Source of the DNA: an uncultured Holophagales bacterium
GTDB lineage: Bacteria; Acidobacteriota; Thermoanaerobaculia; UBA5066
Assembly (NCBI GenBank): GCA_937864895.1
Contig: CALMDF010000220.1
Span: 1-7,055, forward strand
Reading direction: 5' to 3'
DNA length: 7,055 nt
The position numbers and the translations under genes were made by a program. The notes beneath the pieces were generated by a model, which searched no databases, was not told the DNA's origin, and saw only the letters and a list, made by a program, of their open reading frames with translations. This document shows, piece after piece, positions 1 to 7,055 of the stretch (within the stretch, counting starts at the first letter, position 1; every line of letters begins with the position of its first letter).

Positions 1-572
1 GCGTCCTCGTACCAGGCGAAGAACGACCCGGCGAAGCCGGACGACCGCTCGAACGACACGCGCCGGTAGACGGCGGCGGTCCCGGATACCCCGGCGATCG
101 GGAACGGCGGCGCGTCCGCCGGGGGAGGCGAGGCGCCGCGGCCGAGCTGGACCGCCTCCCGCCGCCGGTTCCAGCCGATGCCGAGCCCGTCCACGAGGCG
201 TCCTTCGGCGTCGAGGACGACCCCCTGGACCGCCGCGAGGCCCGGGTCGCCCTCGAGCGCCGCCACGCAGGCCGCGAGATAGCCCGGCTCGAGGATCGCG
301 TCGTTGTTGACGAAAGCGACGTAGGGGAGGGCCTTCAGCCTCGCGTCGACGGCCCCGGCGTTCGAGGCGGGGGCGAAGCCGCGGTTCGCCCCGAGGGGGA
401 GGACGAAGACTCCCTCCCGGGCCGCGATTCGCCGGAGCTCCTCCGCCCCCGAGCCGTTGTCGACGACGAGGACCCGGGAGGCTCCCTGCGCGTCGAGCGC
501 GCCGAGGCAGGAATCGAGGAGGGCCCCCCCGTTCCAGTTCACGACGACGACCCCTACGGGGAGCTTCTCCAT
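1..572 (-). CDS. GT2 family glycosyltransferase, 3' end cut by window edge
   Basis: This partial gene runs leftward off the window; 190 codons are visible. The protein begins MEKLPVGVVVVNWNGGALLD, the first beta strand of a GT-A fold. It shows VVNWNG (residues 10-15), VDNGS (37-41), a nucleotide-sugar-pocket motif ANRGFAPASNAG (62-73), the NND metal-binding DXD equivalent (89-91) and WYED (187-190), where the family carries its catalytic acidic residue. This pattern is typical of rhamnosyltransferase-like GT2 enzymes that add sugars to O-antigen, capsule or other surface glycans using a nucleotide-sugar donor. The acceptor cannot be read from the sequence. The missing part would hold the end of the catalytic domain and any C-terminal helices. 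The ATG at 572 is chosen because the GT-A fold starts at once after it, although GGGAGG abuts it with no spacing. It is divergent from serS. The family is sure; the sugar specificity is unknown. Confidence 0.93.
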   Translation of the reverse strand, partial: MEKLPVGVVVVNWNGGALLDSCLGALDAQGASRVLVVDNGSGAEELRRIAAREGVFVLPLGANRGFAPASNAGAVDARLKALPYVAFVNNDAILEPGYLAACVAALEGDPGLAAVQGVVLDAEGRLVDGLGIGWNRRREAVQLGRGASPPPADAPPFPIAGVSGTAAVYRRVSFERSSGFAGSFFAWYED

Positions 573-579
573 CCTCCCG

Positions 580-585
580 ATTATC
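580..585 (-). promoter_or_regulatory. Possible -10 element (GATAAT) for the glycosyltransferase
   Basis: Reading leftward, GATAAT lies 7 nt before the ATG at 572. It differs from TATAAT at one position. No convincing -35 hexamer is visible at normal spacing. Transcription from here would start at or very near the ATG, giving an almost leaderless message. One short match in a divergent gap is weak evidence. Confidence 0.25.
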
Positions 586-595
586 GCGGCCGCCG

Positions 596-1906
<1,311 letters not shown>

Positions 1907-1927
1907 ACTGCGCGCCCCGCGAGGTGC

Positions 1928-2020
1928 GGACAGGTGGGAGAGTGGCTTAATCCAACGGTTTGCTAAACCGTCGTAGGCCTTAAAAGCCTACCGGGGGTTC
2001 GAATCCCCCCCTGTCCGCCA
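1928..2020 (+). tRNA. tRNA-Ser(GCU)
   Basis: A 93-nt class II tRNA. Acceptor strand GGACAGG (1928-1934) pairs with CCTGTCC (2010-2016), followed by discriminator G2017 and an encoded CCA (2018-2020). The D arm is GGAGAGTGGCTTAATCC. The anticodon stem ACGGT/ACCGT encloses loop TTGCTAA with anticodon GCT at 1962-1964, which reads AGC and AGU. A long variable arm, GTAGGC/GCCTAC around a 7-nt loop, is the hallmark of tRNA-Ser. The T arm is GGGGG TTCGAAT CCCCC. Every stem is fully paired. The gene sits between serS and a second serine tRNA. Confidence 0.97.
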
Positions 2021-2031
2021 GTTCCTCCGCC

Positions 2032-2119
<88 letters not shown>

Positions 2120-2149
2120 TTTCCCACGTGTGAAGATGCGCCCGAGCCC

Positions 2150-3067
2150 GTGAGCGAGAACCGTCCCCGCGTCCTCGTCGTCGACGACGACTCCCTGTCG
2201 AGGAGGATCCTCACCCAGGTCCTCGCCTCCGCCGGGTACGAGGTCGAGTCCGCGGTCGACGGGCAGGACGCGCTCGGGAAGATCCGCAGCCACCGGCCCG
2301 ACGTCGTCGTCACCGACTGGCAGATGCCGCGGATGGACGGCCTGACTCTCTGCCGCATCCTCAAGGGGACCGAGGAGACGCGCTTCACCCACGTCCTCAT
2401 GCTCTCGACGCGAGGAGAGACGGAAGCGAAGGTGACCGGCCTCGAGACGGGCGCCGACGACTACCTCGTCAAGCCGGTCGAGCCGATCGAGCTGAAGGCC
2501 CGGGTCAGGGTGGGCCTCCGGCTCCAGCGGGCCCTCTTCGACCTGGCGGCCAAGAACGAGATCCTCGAGAAGCTCGCCCTCACCGACCCCCTGACCGGGC
2601 TCGCGAACCACAGGGCCTTCCAGGAGGCCCTCGAGGCGGAGGTCGCCCGCGTCGGCCGGCACGGCCGCCCGGCGAGCCTCCTCTTCCTCGACCTCGACCA
2701 CTTCAAGGCGGTCAACGACTCGCACGGGCACGCCGTCGGGGACGAGGTCCTCGCGGGCTTTTCCCGGGTCCTCCGGCGGGGGTGCCGGAAGGGGGACCTC
2801 GCCGCCCGGTTCGGGGGGGAGGAGTTCTCCATCCTCCTCCCCACGACGGGACGGTTCCCCGCCAGCCTCGTCGCGGAGAGGATCCGGAAGGCGACCGAAG
2901 CGCTCCCCCTGGGCCGGATGCACCCGGTCCAGGTGACCGTTTCCATCGGCGTCGCCTCCACGGAGGAGCTTCCGGAGCCCCGAGAGGCGGCCGAGCTCCT
3001 CCGGCGGGCCGACGCCGCCCTCTACCGGGCCAAGACCGAGGGGCGGAACCGGGTCGTCGCCGGCTGA
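2150..3067 (+). CDS. Response regulator with GGDEF domain (WspR/PleD-like diguanylate cyclase)
   Basis: This cytoplasmic regulator should condense two GTP into cyclic di-GMP when its receiver domain is phosphorylated. With the GTG at 2150 it has 305 residues. REC domain (about 6-122): acidic pocket D12-D13, phospho-acceptor D56 in [12 protein letters not shown], switch residue S86 and conserved K108 in LVKP. A short helical linker (about 124-142) leads to the GGDEF domain (about 143-305), which begins [14 protein letters not shown] and carries an active-type GGEEF signature (222-226). RKGD (213-216), exactly five residues before it, is an intact RxxD inhibitory site, so feedback inhibition by the product is expected. 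The frame is open back to an ATG at 2075 inside tRNA-Ser(UGA), so that ATG cannot be the start; GTG 2150 is the only ATG/GTG/TTG in frame between the tRNA and the REC domain. No clear ribosome-binding site precedes it. The partner kinase is not in the window. Confidence 0.94.
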   Translation: MSENRPRVLVVDDDSLSRRILTQVLASAGYEVESAVDGQDALGKIRSHRPDVVVTDWQMPRMDGLTLCRILKGTEETRFTHVLMLSTRGETEAKVTGLETGADDYLVKPVEPIELKARVRVGLRLQRALFDLAAKNEILEKLALTDPLTGLANHRAFQEALEAEVARVGRHGRPASLLFLDLDHFKAVNDSHGHAVGDEVLAGFSRVLRRGCRKGDLAARFGGEEFSILLPTTGRFPASLVAERIRKATEALPLGRMHPVQVTVSIGVASTEELPEPREAAELLRRADAALYRAKTEGRNRVVAG

Positions 3068-3121
3068 GGCGCCCCGGGCTGCAAATCTCTCGCGCGAACG
3101 GGGTTCGGAGATCGAAAGCGG

Positions 3122-3150
3122 CCTCCCCGGGAAACTCGGGAGGGGTTTTT
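3122..3150 (+). terminator. Probable intrinsic terminator after the REC-GGDEF gene
   Basis: CCTCCCCG (3122-3129) can pair with CGGGAGG (3137-3143) if one C bulges, around the 7-nt loop GGAAACT. TTTTT follows at 3146-3150, separated from the stem by two G. It lies 55 nt after the TGA of the cyclase gene and before the transporter operon, as expected for a transcription boundary. The bulge, the intervening GG and the short T run keep this moderate. Confidence 0.5.
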
Positions 3151-3169
3151 CCCGTAATCCTCCACTGGC

Positions 3170-3197
3170 GCCCCTTCAGGGTGCCCCTTTCGAAAGG
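3170..3197. repeat. Two small adjacent inverted repeats upstream of the adaptor gene
   Basis: Hairpin-capable ggcgccccttcagggtgcc starts near 3167 and ends at 3185: GGCGCCC pairs with GGGTGCC (one G-T) around CTTCA. It is followed directly by the perfect 12-bp palindrome CCTTTCGAAAGG (3186-3197), whose right half holds the AAAGGA of the ribosome-binding site. Either could be an operator or a leader structure. No regulator can be named. Confidence 0.35.
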
Positions 3198-3198
3198 A
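3195..3198 (+). promoter_or_regulatory. Ribosome-binding site for the adaptor gene
   Basis: AGGA inside AAAGGAA lies 11 nt before the ATG at 3210, followed by a purine-rich GAGAGAG run up to the start codon. Spacing is slightly long but acceptable. It is the clearest Shine-Dalgarno-like site in the window and supports the ATG at 3210. It lies in the right arm of a 12-bp palindrome. Confidence 0.45.
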
Positions 3199-3209
3199 AC
3201 GCGAGAGAG

Positions 3210-4490
3210 ATGAGCTCCCGGCTGAAATGGATTCTCGGGGCGGTCGCCGCCGTCGTCGTCGTTCTCGTCGTCGTCGCCTCCGTCGCCGGCAAGGACCGGA
3301 AACTGACCCGCGTGACCACGGCGAAGGTCGGCAAGGCCGACCTGGTTTCGACCGTGAGCTGCAACGGGCGGGTCCAGGCCAAGACCAAGGTCGAGATCTC
3401 CTCCCAGGTCATGGGCCAGATCGTCAACCTCGCCGTCGAGGAGGGGGACGTCGTGAAGAAGGGGGACTTCCTCCTCCAGATCGACAAGGCCCAGTACGAC
3501 GCCACCACGAAGGCGCAGCAGGCGAACCTGGAGGCCCTCTTCGCCCAGCGCGAGTCCGACCGGGCGACGGTCGATCAGGCCCGGCGGGACTACGAGCGGG
3601 AGCGGAAGAACTTCGAGGCGAAGATCACCTCCGAGCAGGTGATGCAGAAGGCGAAGCTCCAGCTCGACGCGGCGGTCGCCTCGCTCAACGCCGTCGAGCG
3701 CCGGATCGAGCAGGCCCGCGCCCAGCTCCTCGCCAGCAAGGACTCCCTCGGCAAGACGACCCTCGTCGCCCCGATGAACGGCATCGTCACGGCGCGTCCC
3801 GTCGAGCAGGGGGAGAACGCCGTCGTCGGGACGATGAACAACCCCGGCACGGTCCTCCTCACGATCTCCGACATGTCGATCGTCGAGGCGGAGATGGAGG
3901 TCGACGAGACCGACATCCCGAACGTCAGGATCGGGCAGAAGGCGAAGCTGACGCTCGACGCCTGGCCCGACAAGAAGTTCGAGGGAGTCGTCACCGAGAT
4001 CGGCGGGAGCCCGATCACGAAGTCGGCCCTCGGGACCGACGCGACGGCCGTGAACTTCAAGGTCAAGGTCCAGCTGAAGGACCCGCCGGCCGCGATCCGG
4101 CCTGGCTTCTCCGTCTCGGGCGAGATCGAGACCGACCGGCGCCCCGGCGCCCTCGCGATCCCGATCCCGGCGCTCGTCGTCGCCGAGGAGGCCTCGCTCA
4201 AGCGCCCCGAGAAGGGGAAGAAGCCGGTCCCGACTCCGACCCCGTCGGCTGCCGACAAGGACAGGAAAAAGGATGTCGAGGGAGTCTTCGTCGTCGACAA
4301 GGACGGGAAGGTGGACTTCCGGAAGGTGAAGACCGGCATCACGGCCGAGCTCCAGATCGAGGTCGTCGAGGGGCTGAAGGAAGGGGACGAGATCGTCTCC
4401 GGGCCGTTCCGCGCCCTGCGCGCCCTCCGGATCGGCGACCGGGTGAAGGTGGACAACAGCGGCGTCCCGCGGGACGGGAAGAGCTCGTAG
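3210..4490 (+). CDS. MacA-like periplasmic adaptor (membrane fusion protein, HlyD/RND-adaptor family)
   Basis: This adaptor should link an inner-membrane transporter to an outer-membrane channel. The 426 residues start with a short basic segment and one membrane anchor (about 7-26, alanine- and valine-rich), leaving the rest in the periplasm. The order is that of MacA-type adaptors: first half of the lipoyl-like domain (about 59-93, with GQIVNLAVEEGDVVKKGD), an alpha-helical coiled-coil hairpin (about 96-180), second lipoyl half (APMNGIVTARPVEQGENAVV, 187-206), beta-barrel (about 221-312) and membrane-proximal domain (about 313-415). A charged, proline-rich insert (about 331-356, with PTPTP) interrupts the last domain. 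There is no lipobox; the anchor is a helix. The next gene is a MacB-type permease only 7 nt away, which favours an ABC exporter over an RND pump. The substrate (macrolide, lipid, peptide or other) cannot be deduced. Confidence 0.93.
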   Translation: MSSRLKWILGAVAAVVVVLVVVASVAGKDRKLTRVTTAKVGKADLVSTVSCNGRVQAKTKVEISSQVMGQIVNLAVEEGDVVKKGDFLLQIDKAQYDATTKAQQANLEALFAQRESDRATVDQARRDYERERKNFEAKITSEQVMQKAKLQLDAAVASLNAVERRIEQARAQLLASKDSLGKTTLVAPMNGIVTARPVEQGENAVVGTMNNPGTVLLTISDMSIVEAEMEVDETDIPNVRIGQKAKLTLDAWPDKKFEGVVTEIGGSPITKSALGTDATAVNFKVKVQLKDPPAAIRPGFSVSGEIETDRRPGALAIPIPALVVAEEASLKRPEKGKKPVPTPTPSAADKDRKKDVEGVFVVDKDGKVDFRKVKTGITAELQIEVVEGLKEGDEIVSGPFRALRALRIGDRVKVDNSGVPRDGKSS

Positions 4491-4497
4491 GCCCTCG

Positions 4498-5718
4498 ATG
4501 CTGAACGGGGAGCTCCTCCGCGTCGCCTGGAGGGCGATCAACGCCCACAAGCTGCGGTCGTTCCTGACGCTCCTCGGCGTGATCATCGGGGTGATGACCG
4601 TCGTCGCCGTGGTGTCGGTCATCCAGGGGCTCAACAACTACGTCGCCACGAAGCTCTTCTCGCTCTCCCCCGACGTCTACACGATCGAACGCTTCGGGAT
4701 CATCACCTCGCGCGACGAGTTCCTCGAGGCGCTCAAGCGCAAGCGGATCCAGAAGAGCGACCTCGAGGCGTTCCAGCGCCTCTCGAAGACGGCCGTCATG
4801 GTCGGCGCCCGGTCGGGGACGACCCGATCCGTGAGATCGGGAGCGAGGCGCCTCTCCGACGTCTCGATCACCGGCGTGACGGCGAACGTGGCCGAGCTCT
4901 CGAACCTCGACGTCGACCTCGGGCGCTTCTTCACCGAGTCGGAGAACGAGCGGCGCGCCTTCGTCGCCGTCATCGGCACGGAGGTCCGCGACGAGCTCTA
5001 CCCGAGGCTCGACCCCGTCGGCCGGACGATCTCGATCGACGGGATCCCGTTCCGCGTCATCGGGCTCCTCGTCAAGCAGGGCTCGGTCTTCGGGCAGAGC
5101 CAGGACAACGTCGTCTACGTCCCGAGGGAAGCCCTCGCGAAGGCCTGGGGCGCCCGGCGCGGGCTGTCGATCTACGTGAAGGCGAAGGGCGGCGTCGAGG
5201 GGATCCCGGCCTCGATGGACGAGGCGCGGGCCATCTTTCGCGCGCTCCGGAAGACCGCGCCGTCGGCCCCGGACCCGGTGTCGTTCGTGACCGCCGAGGC
5301 GATCCAGGTCGTCTGGCGCTCGATCTCGGCCGGCGCCTTCGCCCTCCTCGTCTTCATCAGCGGCATCTCGCTCGTCGTCGGGGCGATCGTGATCGCGAAC
5401 ATCATGCTCGTCTCCGTCGTCGAGCGGACGAAGGAGATCGGCATCCGCCTCGCCATCGGGGCGAAGAAGCGCGACATCCGCCGGCAGTTCCTGCTCGAGG
5501 CGGCGCTCCTGTCCCTCGGTGGCGGCGCCGTCGGCGTCCTCTTCGGGTGGATCATCTCGTCCCTCATCAACGCCTTCACGCCCCTCCCGACGCTCGTCAC
5601 CCCGGGCCTTATCACGACGGGCCTCGTCCTGGCCACGCTCACCGGCCTCCTCGCCGGCGTCTTCCCGGCGGTCAAGGCCTCGCGCCTGCCGCCGATCGAG
5701 GCCCTCCGCTATGAGTGA
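4498..5718 (+). CDS. MacB/FtsX-type ABC transporter permease, first of two
   Basis: This inner-membrane permease of the MacB/LolC type VII ABC class couples cytoplasmic ATP hydrolysis to movements of the periplasmic side rather than forming a simple transmembrane channel. The 406 residues contain TM1 (about 20-44, LRSFLTLLGVIIGVMTVVAV), a large periplasmic core domain (about 46-270), TM2 (about 277-305), a cytoplasmic loop with ERTKEIGIRLAIGAKKRDI (309-327) that would contact an ATPase, TM3 (about 331-358) and TM4 (about 368-392), ending in the family's characteristic IEALRYE. There is no N-terminal ATP-binding domain: no Walker A, no LSGGQ. This differs from E. coli MacB, where ATPase and permease are fused. 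The start ATG is 7 nt after the adaptor stop with no strong ribosome-binding site, suggesting translational coupling. It overlaps the next gene by 8 nt. Confidence 0.93.
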   Translation: MLNGELLRVAWRAINAHKLRSFLTLLGVIIGVMTVVAVVSVIQGLNNYVATKLFSLSPDVYTIERFGIITSRDEFLEALKRKRIQKSDLEAFQRLSKTAVMVGARSGTTRSVRSGARRLSDVSITGVTANVAELSNLDVDLGRFFTESENERRAFVAVIGTEVRDELYPRLDPVGRTISIDGIPFRVIGLLVKQGSVFGQSQDNVVYVPREALAKAWGARRGLSIYVKAKGGVEGIPASMDEARAIFRALRKTAPSAPDPVSFVTAEAIQVVWRSISAGAFALLVFISGISLVVGAIVIANIMLVSVVERTKEIGIRLAIGAKKRDIRRQFLLEAALLSLGGGAVGVLFGWIISSLINAFTPLPTLVTPGLITTGLVLATLTGLLAGVFPAVKASRLPPIEALRYE

Positions 5719-6988
5719 GCGCATCTTCGACGCCCTCCGCCGGACCTTCGGCGAGAACCTCCGCTTCGCCTCGATCGCGCTGCGCGCCCACAAGCTGCGC
5801 GCCTTCCTGACGATCGTCGGAATCGTCATCGGGGTCTGGACCGTCATCGCCATGGTCGCGCTCGTGACCGGCTTCAACCGCTCGACGATGGAGGCCTTCT
5901 CGTCGTTCGGCACGACGCTCGTCCAGTTCCAGAAGTTCGAGCCCCGCTTCTTCGGCGGCGGCCACCGGCCCCCCGAGGAGGAGCGGAACCGGAAGGACTT
6001 GACGATCGAGGACGCCGAGGCGATCGCCCGTCTCGCGCCGTCCATCGCCGCCGTCTCCCCGGAGCGCTACCTCTGGGGCGGCTCGAAGGTGAAGGGGAAC
6101 GGCAGGGAGGCGAACTCCCCGACGGTCGCGGGCGGGAACCAGAACTACCTCGTCTGCAACAACTGGGCGCTCGCCGACGGCCGCAACGTCAGCGACGTCG
6201 ACGTCCAGCACGTCACGGACGTCGCCGTCATCGGGGCCGACGTCGTCAAGTCGCTCTTCGAGGCGAAGGACCCCCTCGGGCAGCCGATCACGATCAACGG
6301 GCGGCGGGTCAGCATCGTCGGCGTCCTCGAGAAGAAGGGCTCCCAGATGGGGGGAAGCCCCGACAACATCATCCTGATCCCGATCACGACGTTCGACGTC
6401 TTCTTCCCGCAGATCAGGAACTCGCGCGGCGACACGCTCCACATCGCGACGATCCCGAAGTCCCCCGAGCTGATCCCGGCGGCGATCGAGGAGGGGACGA
6501 ACATCCTCCGGGCCCGCAGGAAGGTGCCGTTCGACAAGCCGAACGACTTCGCCATCTTCACCGCAGAGAAGCTCATCACGCAGATGACCGCGGTGACGAA
6601 CGCGATCTCCGGCGTCATGGTCTTCATCGCGGCCATCGCGCTCCTCGTCGGCGGCGTCGGCGTCATGAACATCATGCTCGTCTCCGTGACGGAGCGGACG
6701 CGGGAGATCGGCCTCCGGAAGTCCGTCGGGGCCCTGAGGCGCGACATCAGCCTCCAGTTCCTGACGGAGGCGATGACCCTCACCGGCCTCGGCGGGGCCA
6801 TCGGCGTCGCCCTCGGCCTCGTGACGGCCCTCGTCGTCGGGGCCGTCTCGCCCCTCCGGACCGCGACGCCGCTCTGGAGCATCTTCCTCGGCCTGGGCGT
6901 CAGCCTCTCGATCGGACTCTTCTTCGGCCTCTACCCCGCCCTCAAGGCCGCCCGCCTCGACCCGATCGACGCCCTCCGCTGGGAGTAG
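5711..6988 (+). CDS. MacB/FtsX-type ABC transporter permease, second of two
   Basis: A second permease of the same class, 425 residues: a short amphipathic start, TM1 (about 30-54, LRAFLTIVGIVIGVWTVIAM), a periplasmic MacB core domain (about 56-295), TM2 (about 297-325, with LLVGGVGVMNIMLVSV), the cytoplasmic loop ERTREIGLRKSVGALRRDI (328-346), TM3 (about 347-378), TM4 (about 387-412) and the end DPIDALRWE. It follows the MacB consensus more closely than its upstream partner. There is no ATP-binding domain. The ATG at 5711 lies inside ATGAGTGA, which holds the previous gene's TGA (5716-5718), a typical coupled start. The frame is open upstream to an ATG at 5519, but those 64 residues are a Ser/Arg/Pro-rich shadow of the first permease and are not counted. 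The two permeases would be expected to form a heterodimer, as LolC and LolE do. A palindrome follows 13 nt after the stop. Confidence 0.93.
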   Translation: MSERIFDALRRTFGENLRFASIALRAHKLRAFLTIVGIVIGVWTVIAMVALVTGFNRSTMEAFSSFGTTLVQFQKFEPRFFGGGHRPPEEERNRKDLTIEDAEAIARLAPSIAAVSPERYLWGGSKVKGNGREANSPTVAGGNQNYLVCNNWALADGRNVSDVDVQHVTDVAVIGADVVKSLFEAKDPLGQPITINGRRVSIVGVLEKKGSQMGGSPDNIILIPITTFDVFFPQIRNSRGDTLHIATIPKSPELIPAAIEEGTNILRARRKVPFDKPNDFAIFTAEKLITQMTAVTNAISGVMVFIAAIALLVGGVGVMNIMLVSVTERTREIGLRKSVGALRRDISLQFLTEAMTLTGLGGAIGVALGLVTALVVGAVSPLRTATPLWSIFLGLGVSLSIGLFFGLYPALKAARLDPIDALRWE

Positions 6989-7001
6989 CGACAAAAGGGG
7001 T

Positions 7002-7055
7002 CAGGTCTACCCTCTACACTCTGCGCGATCGCGCAGAGTGTAGAGGGTAGACCTG
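7002..7055. repeat. Perfect 54-bp palindrome at the window end
   Basis: Bases 7002-7028 and 7029-7055 are exact reverse complements (27 bp each, no spacer), centred on GATC in GCGCGATCGCGC. The arm reads as CAGG followed by three 7-bp units that all begin TCT: TCTACCC (7006-7012), TCTACAC (7013-7019) and TCTGCGC (7020-7026). It is preceded by AAAAGGGGT (6993-7001). There is no T run in view, so a normal intrinsic terminator is not shown. It could be a REP-like or miniature mobile repeat, or an assembly fold-back. Whether the symmetry extends left of 7002 cannot be seen, because the window ends on its last base. Confidence 0.9.

Noticed and set aside
1926..2018. tRNA-Ser(GCU) starting at 1926 with acceptor GCGGACA
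   Set aside because: This register also pairs, but it puts the wrong bases at the discriminator and CCA and shifts the D arm. Starting at 1928 gives G discriminator, encoded CCA and canonical spacing.
2712..4637. Minus-strand open frame of 641 codons
   Set aside because: It lies antisense to the cyclase and adaptor genes, and its Asp/Leu/Arg/Gly-rich product mirrors the biased codons of the true genes. No recognisable domain.
5519..5710. ATG at 5519 as the start of the second permease
   Set aside because: The 64 extra residues are Ser/Arg/Pro-rich shadow of the first permease. The ATG at 5711 overlaps the upstream stop and begins a normal permease N terminus.
4339..6045. Minus-strand open frame of 568 codons across the two permeases
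   Set aside because: It is an antisense shadow of high-GC coding sequence, with highly charged low-complexity content and no motif.
5672..6994. Minus-strand open frame of 440 codons opposite the second permease
   Set aside because: Its composition is an extreme Asp/Glu/Arg mixture, as expected from reading GTC/GAC-rich codons backwards. The sense frame is a clear permease.
6989..7055. Terminal palindrome as an ordinary intrinsic terminator of the transporter operon
   Set aside because: No T run is visible after it, and 27-bp perfect arms without a loop are far longer than usual. It may still stop transcription, but the sequence does not show this.

Overview
The window is GC-rich bacterial DNA (roughly two thirds G+C or more by eye), with strong third-position G/C in every real gene. 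Antisense frames therefore stay open for hundreds of codons without coding anything. The gene set suits a Gram-negative (diderm) bacterium: a periplasmic adaptor with MacB-type permeases, a REC-GGDEF regulator and a GT2 glycosyltransferase. Codon style and the GGGGTCAGGTCT-type element at the right edge remind me of Acidobacteriota such as Thermoanaerobaculia, but that is an impression, not a demonstration.

Layout. Positions 1-572 (minus) hold the N-terminal two-thirds or so of a GT2 glycosyltransferase that runs off the left edge. After a 38-bp divergent gap comes serS (611-1906, plus), then two serine tRNAs: tRNA-Ser(GCU) at 1928-2020 and tRNA-Ser(UGA) at 2032-2119, both with encoded CCA. 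A stand-alone REC-GGDEF response regulator (diguanylate cyclase) begins 30 nt after the second tRNA, most likely at a GTG (2150-3067). A 142-bp gap (3068-3209) holds a probable terminator, two small inverted repeats and a ribosome-binding site. A three-gene transporter operon follows: periplasmic adaptor (3210-4490), first MacB-type permease (4498-5718) and second MacB-type permease (5711-6988), with 7-nt and minus 8-nt junctions. The last 54 bases (7002-7055) are a perfect palindrome.

How the parts work together. SerS charges the two tRNAs encoded right after it, so this is a compact serine-decoding cluster. The response regulator would make cyclic di-GMP when phosphorylated; its kinase is not in view. 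The adaptor and the two permeases look like the membrane and periplasmic parts of a MacAB/LolCDE-like (type VII ABC) tripartite exporter. No ATP-binding subunit is present, so it must lie beyond the palindrome or elsewhere. I saw no CRISPR array, transposase gene or phage gene, and no clearly new biological system. The points most worth checking are the terminal palindrome, the missing ATPase and the synthetase-tRNA cluster.
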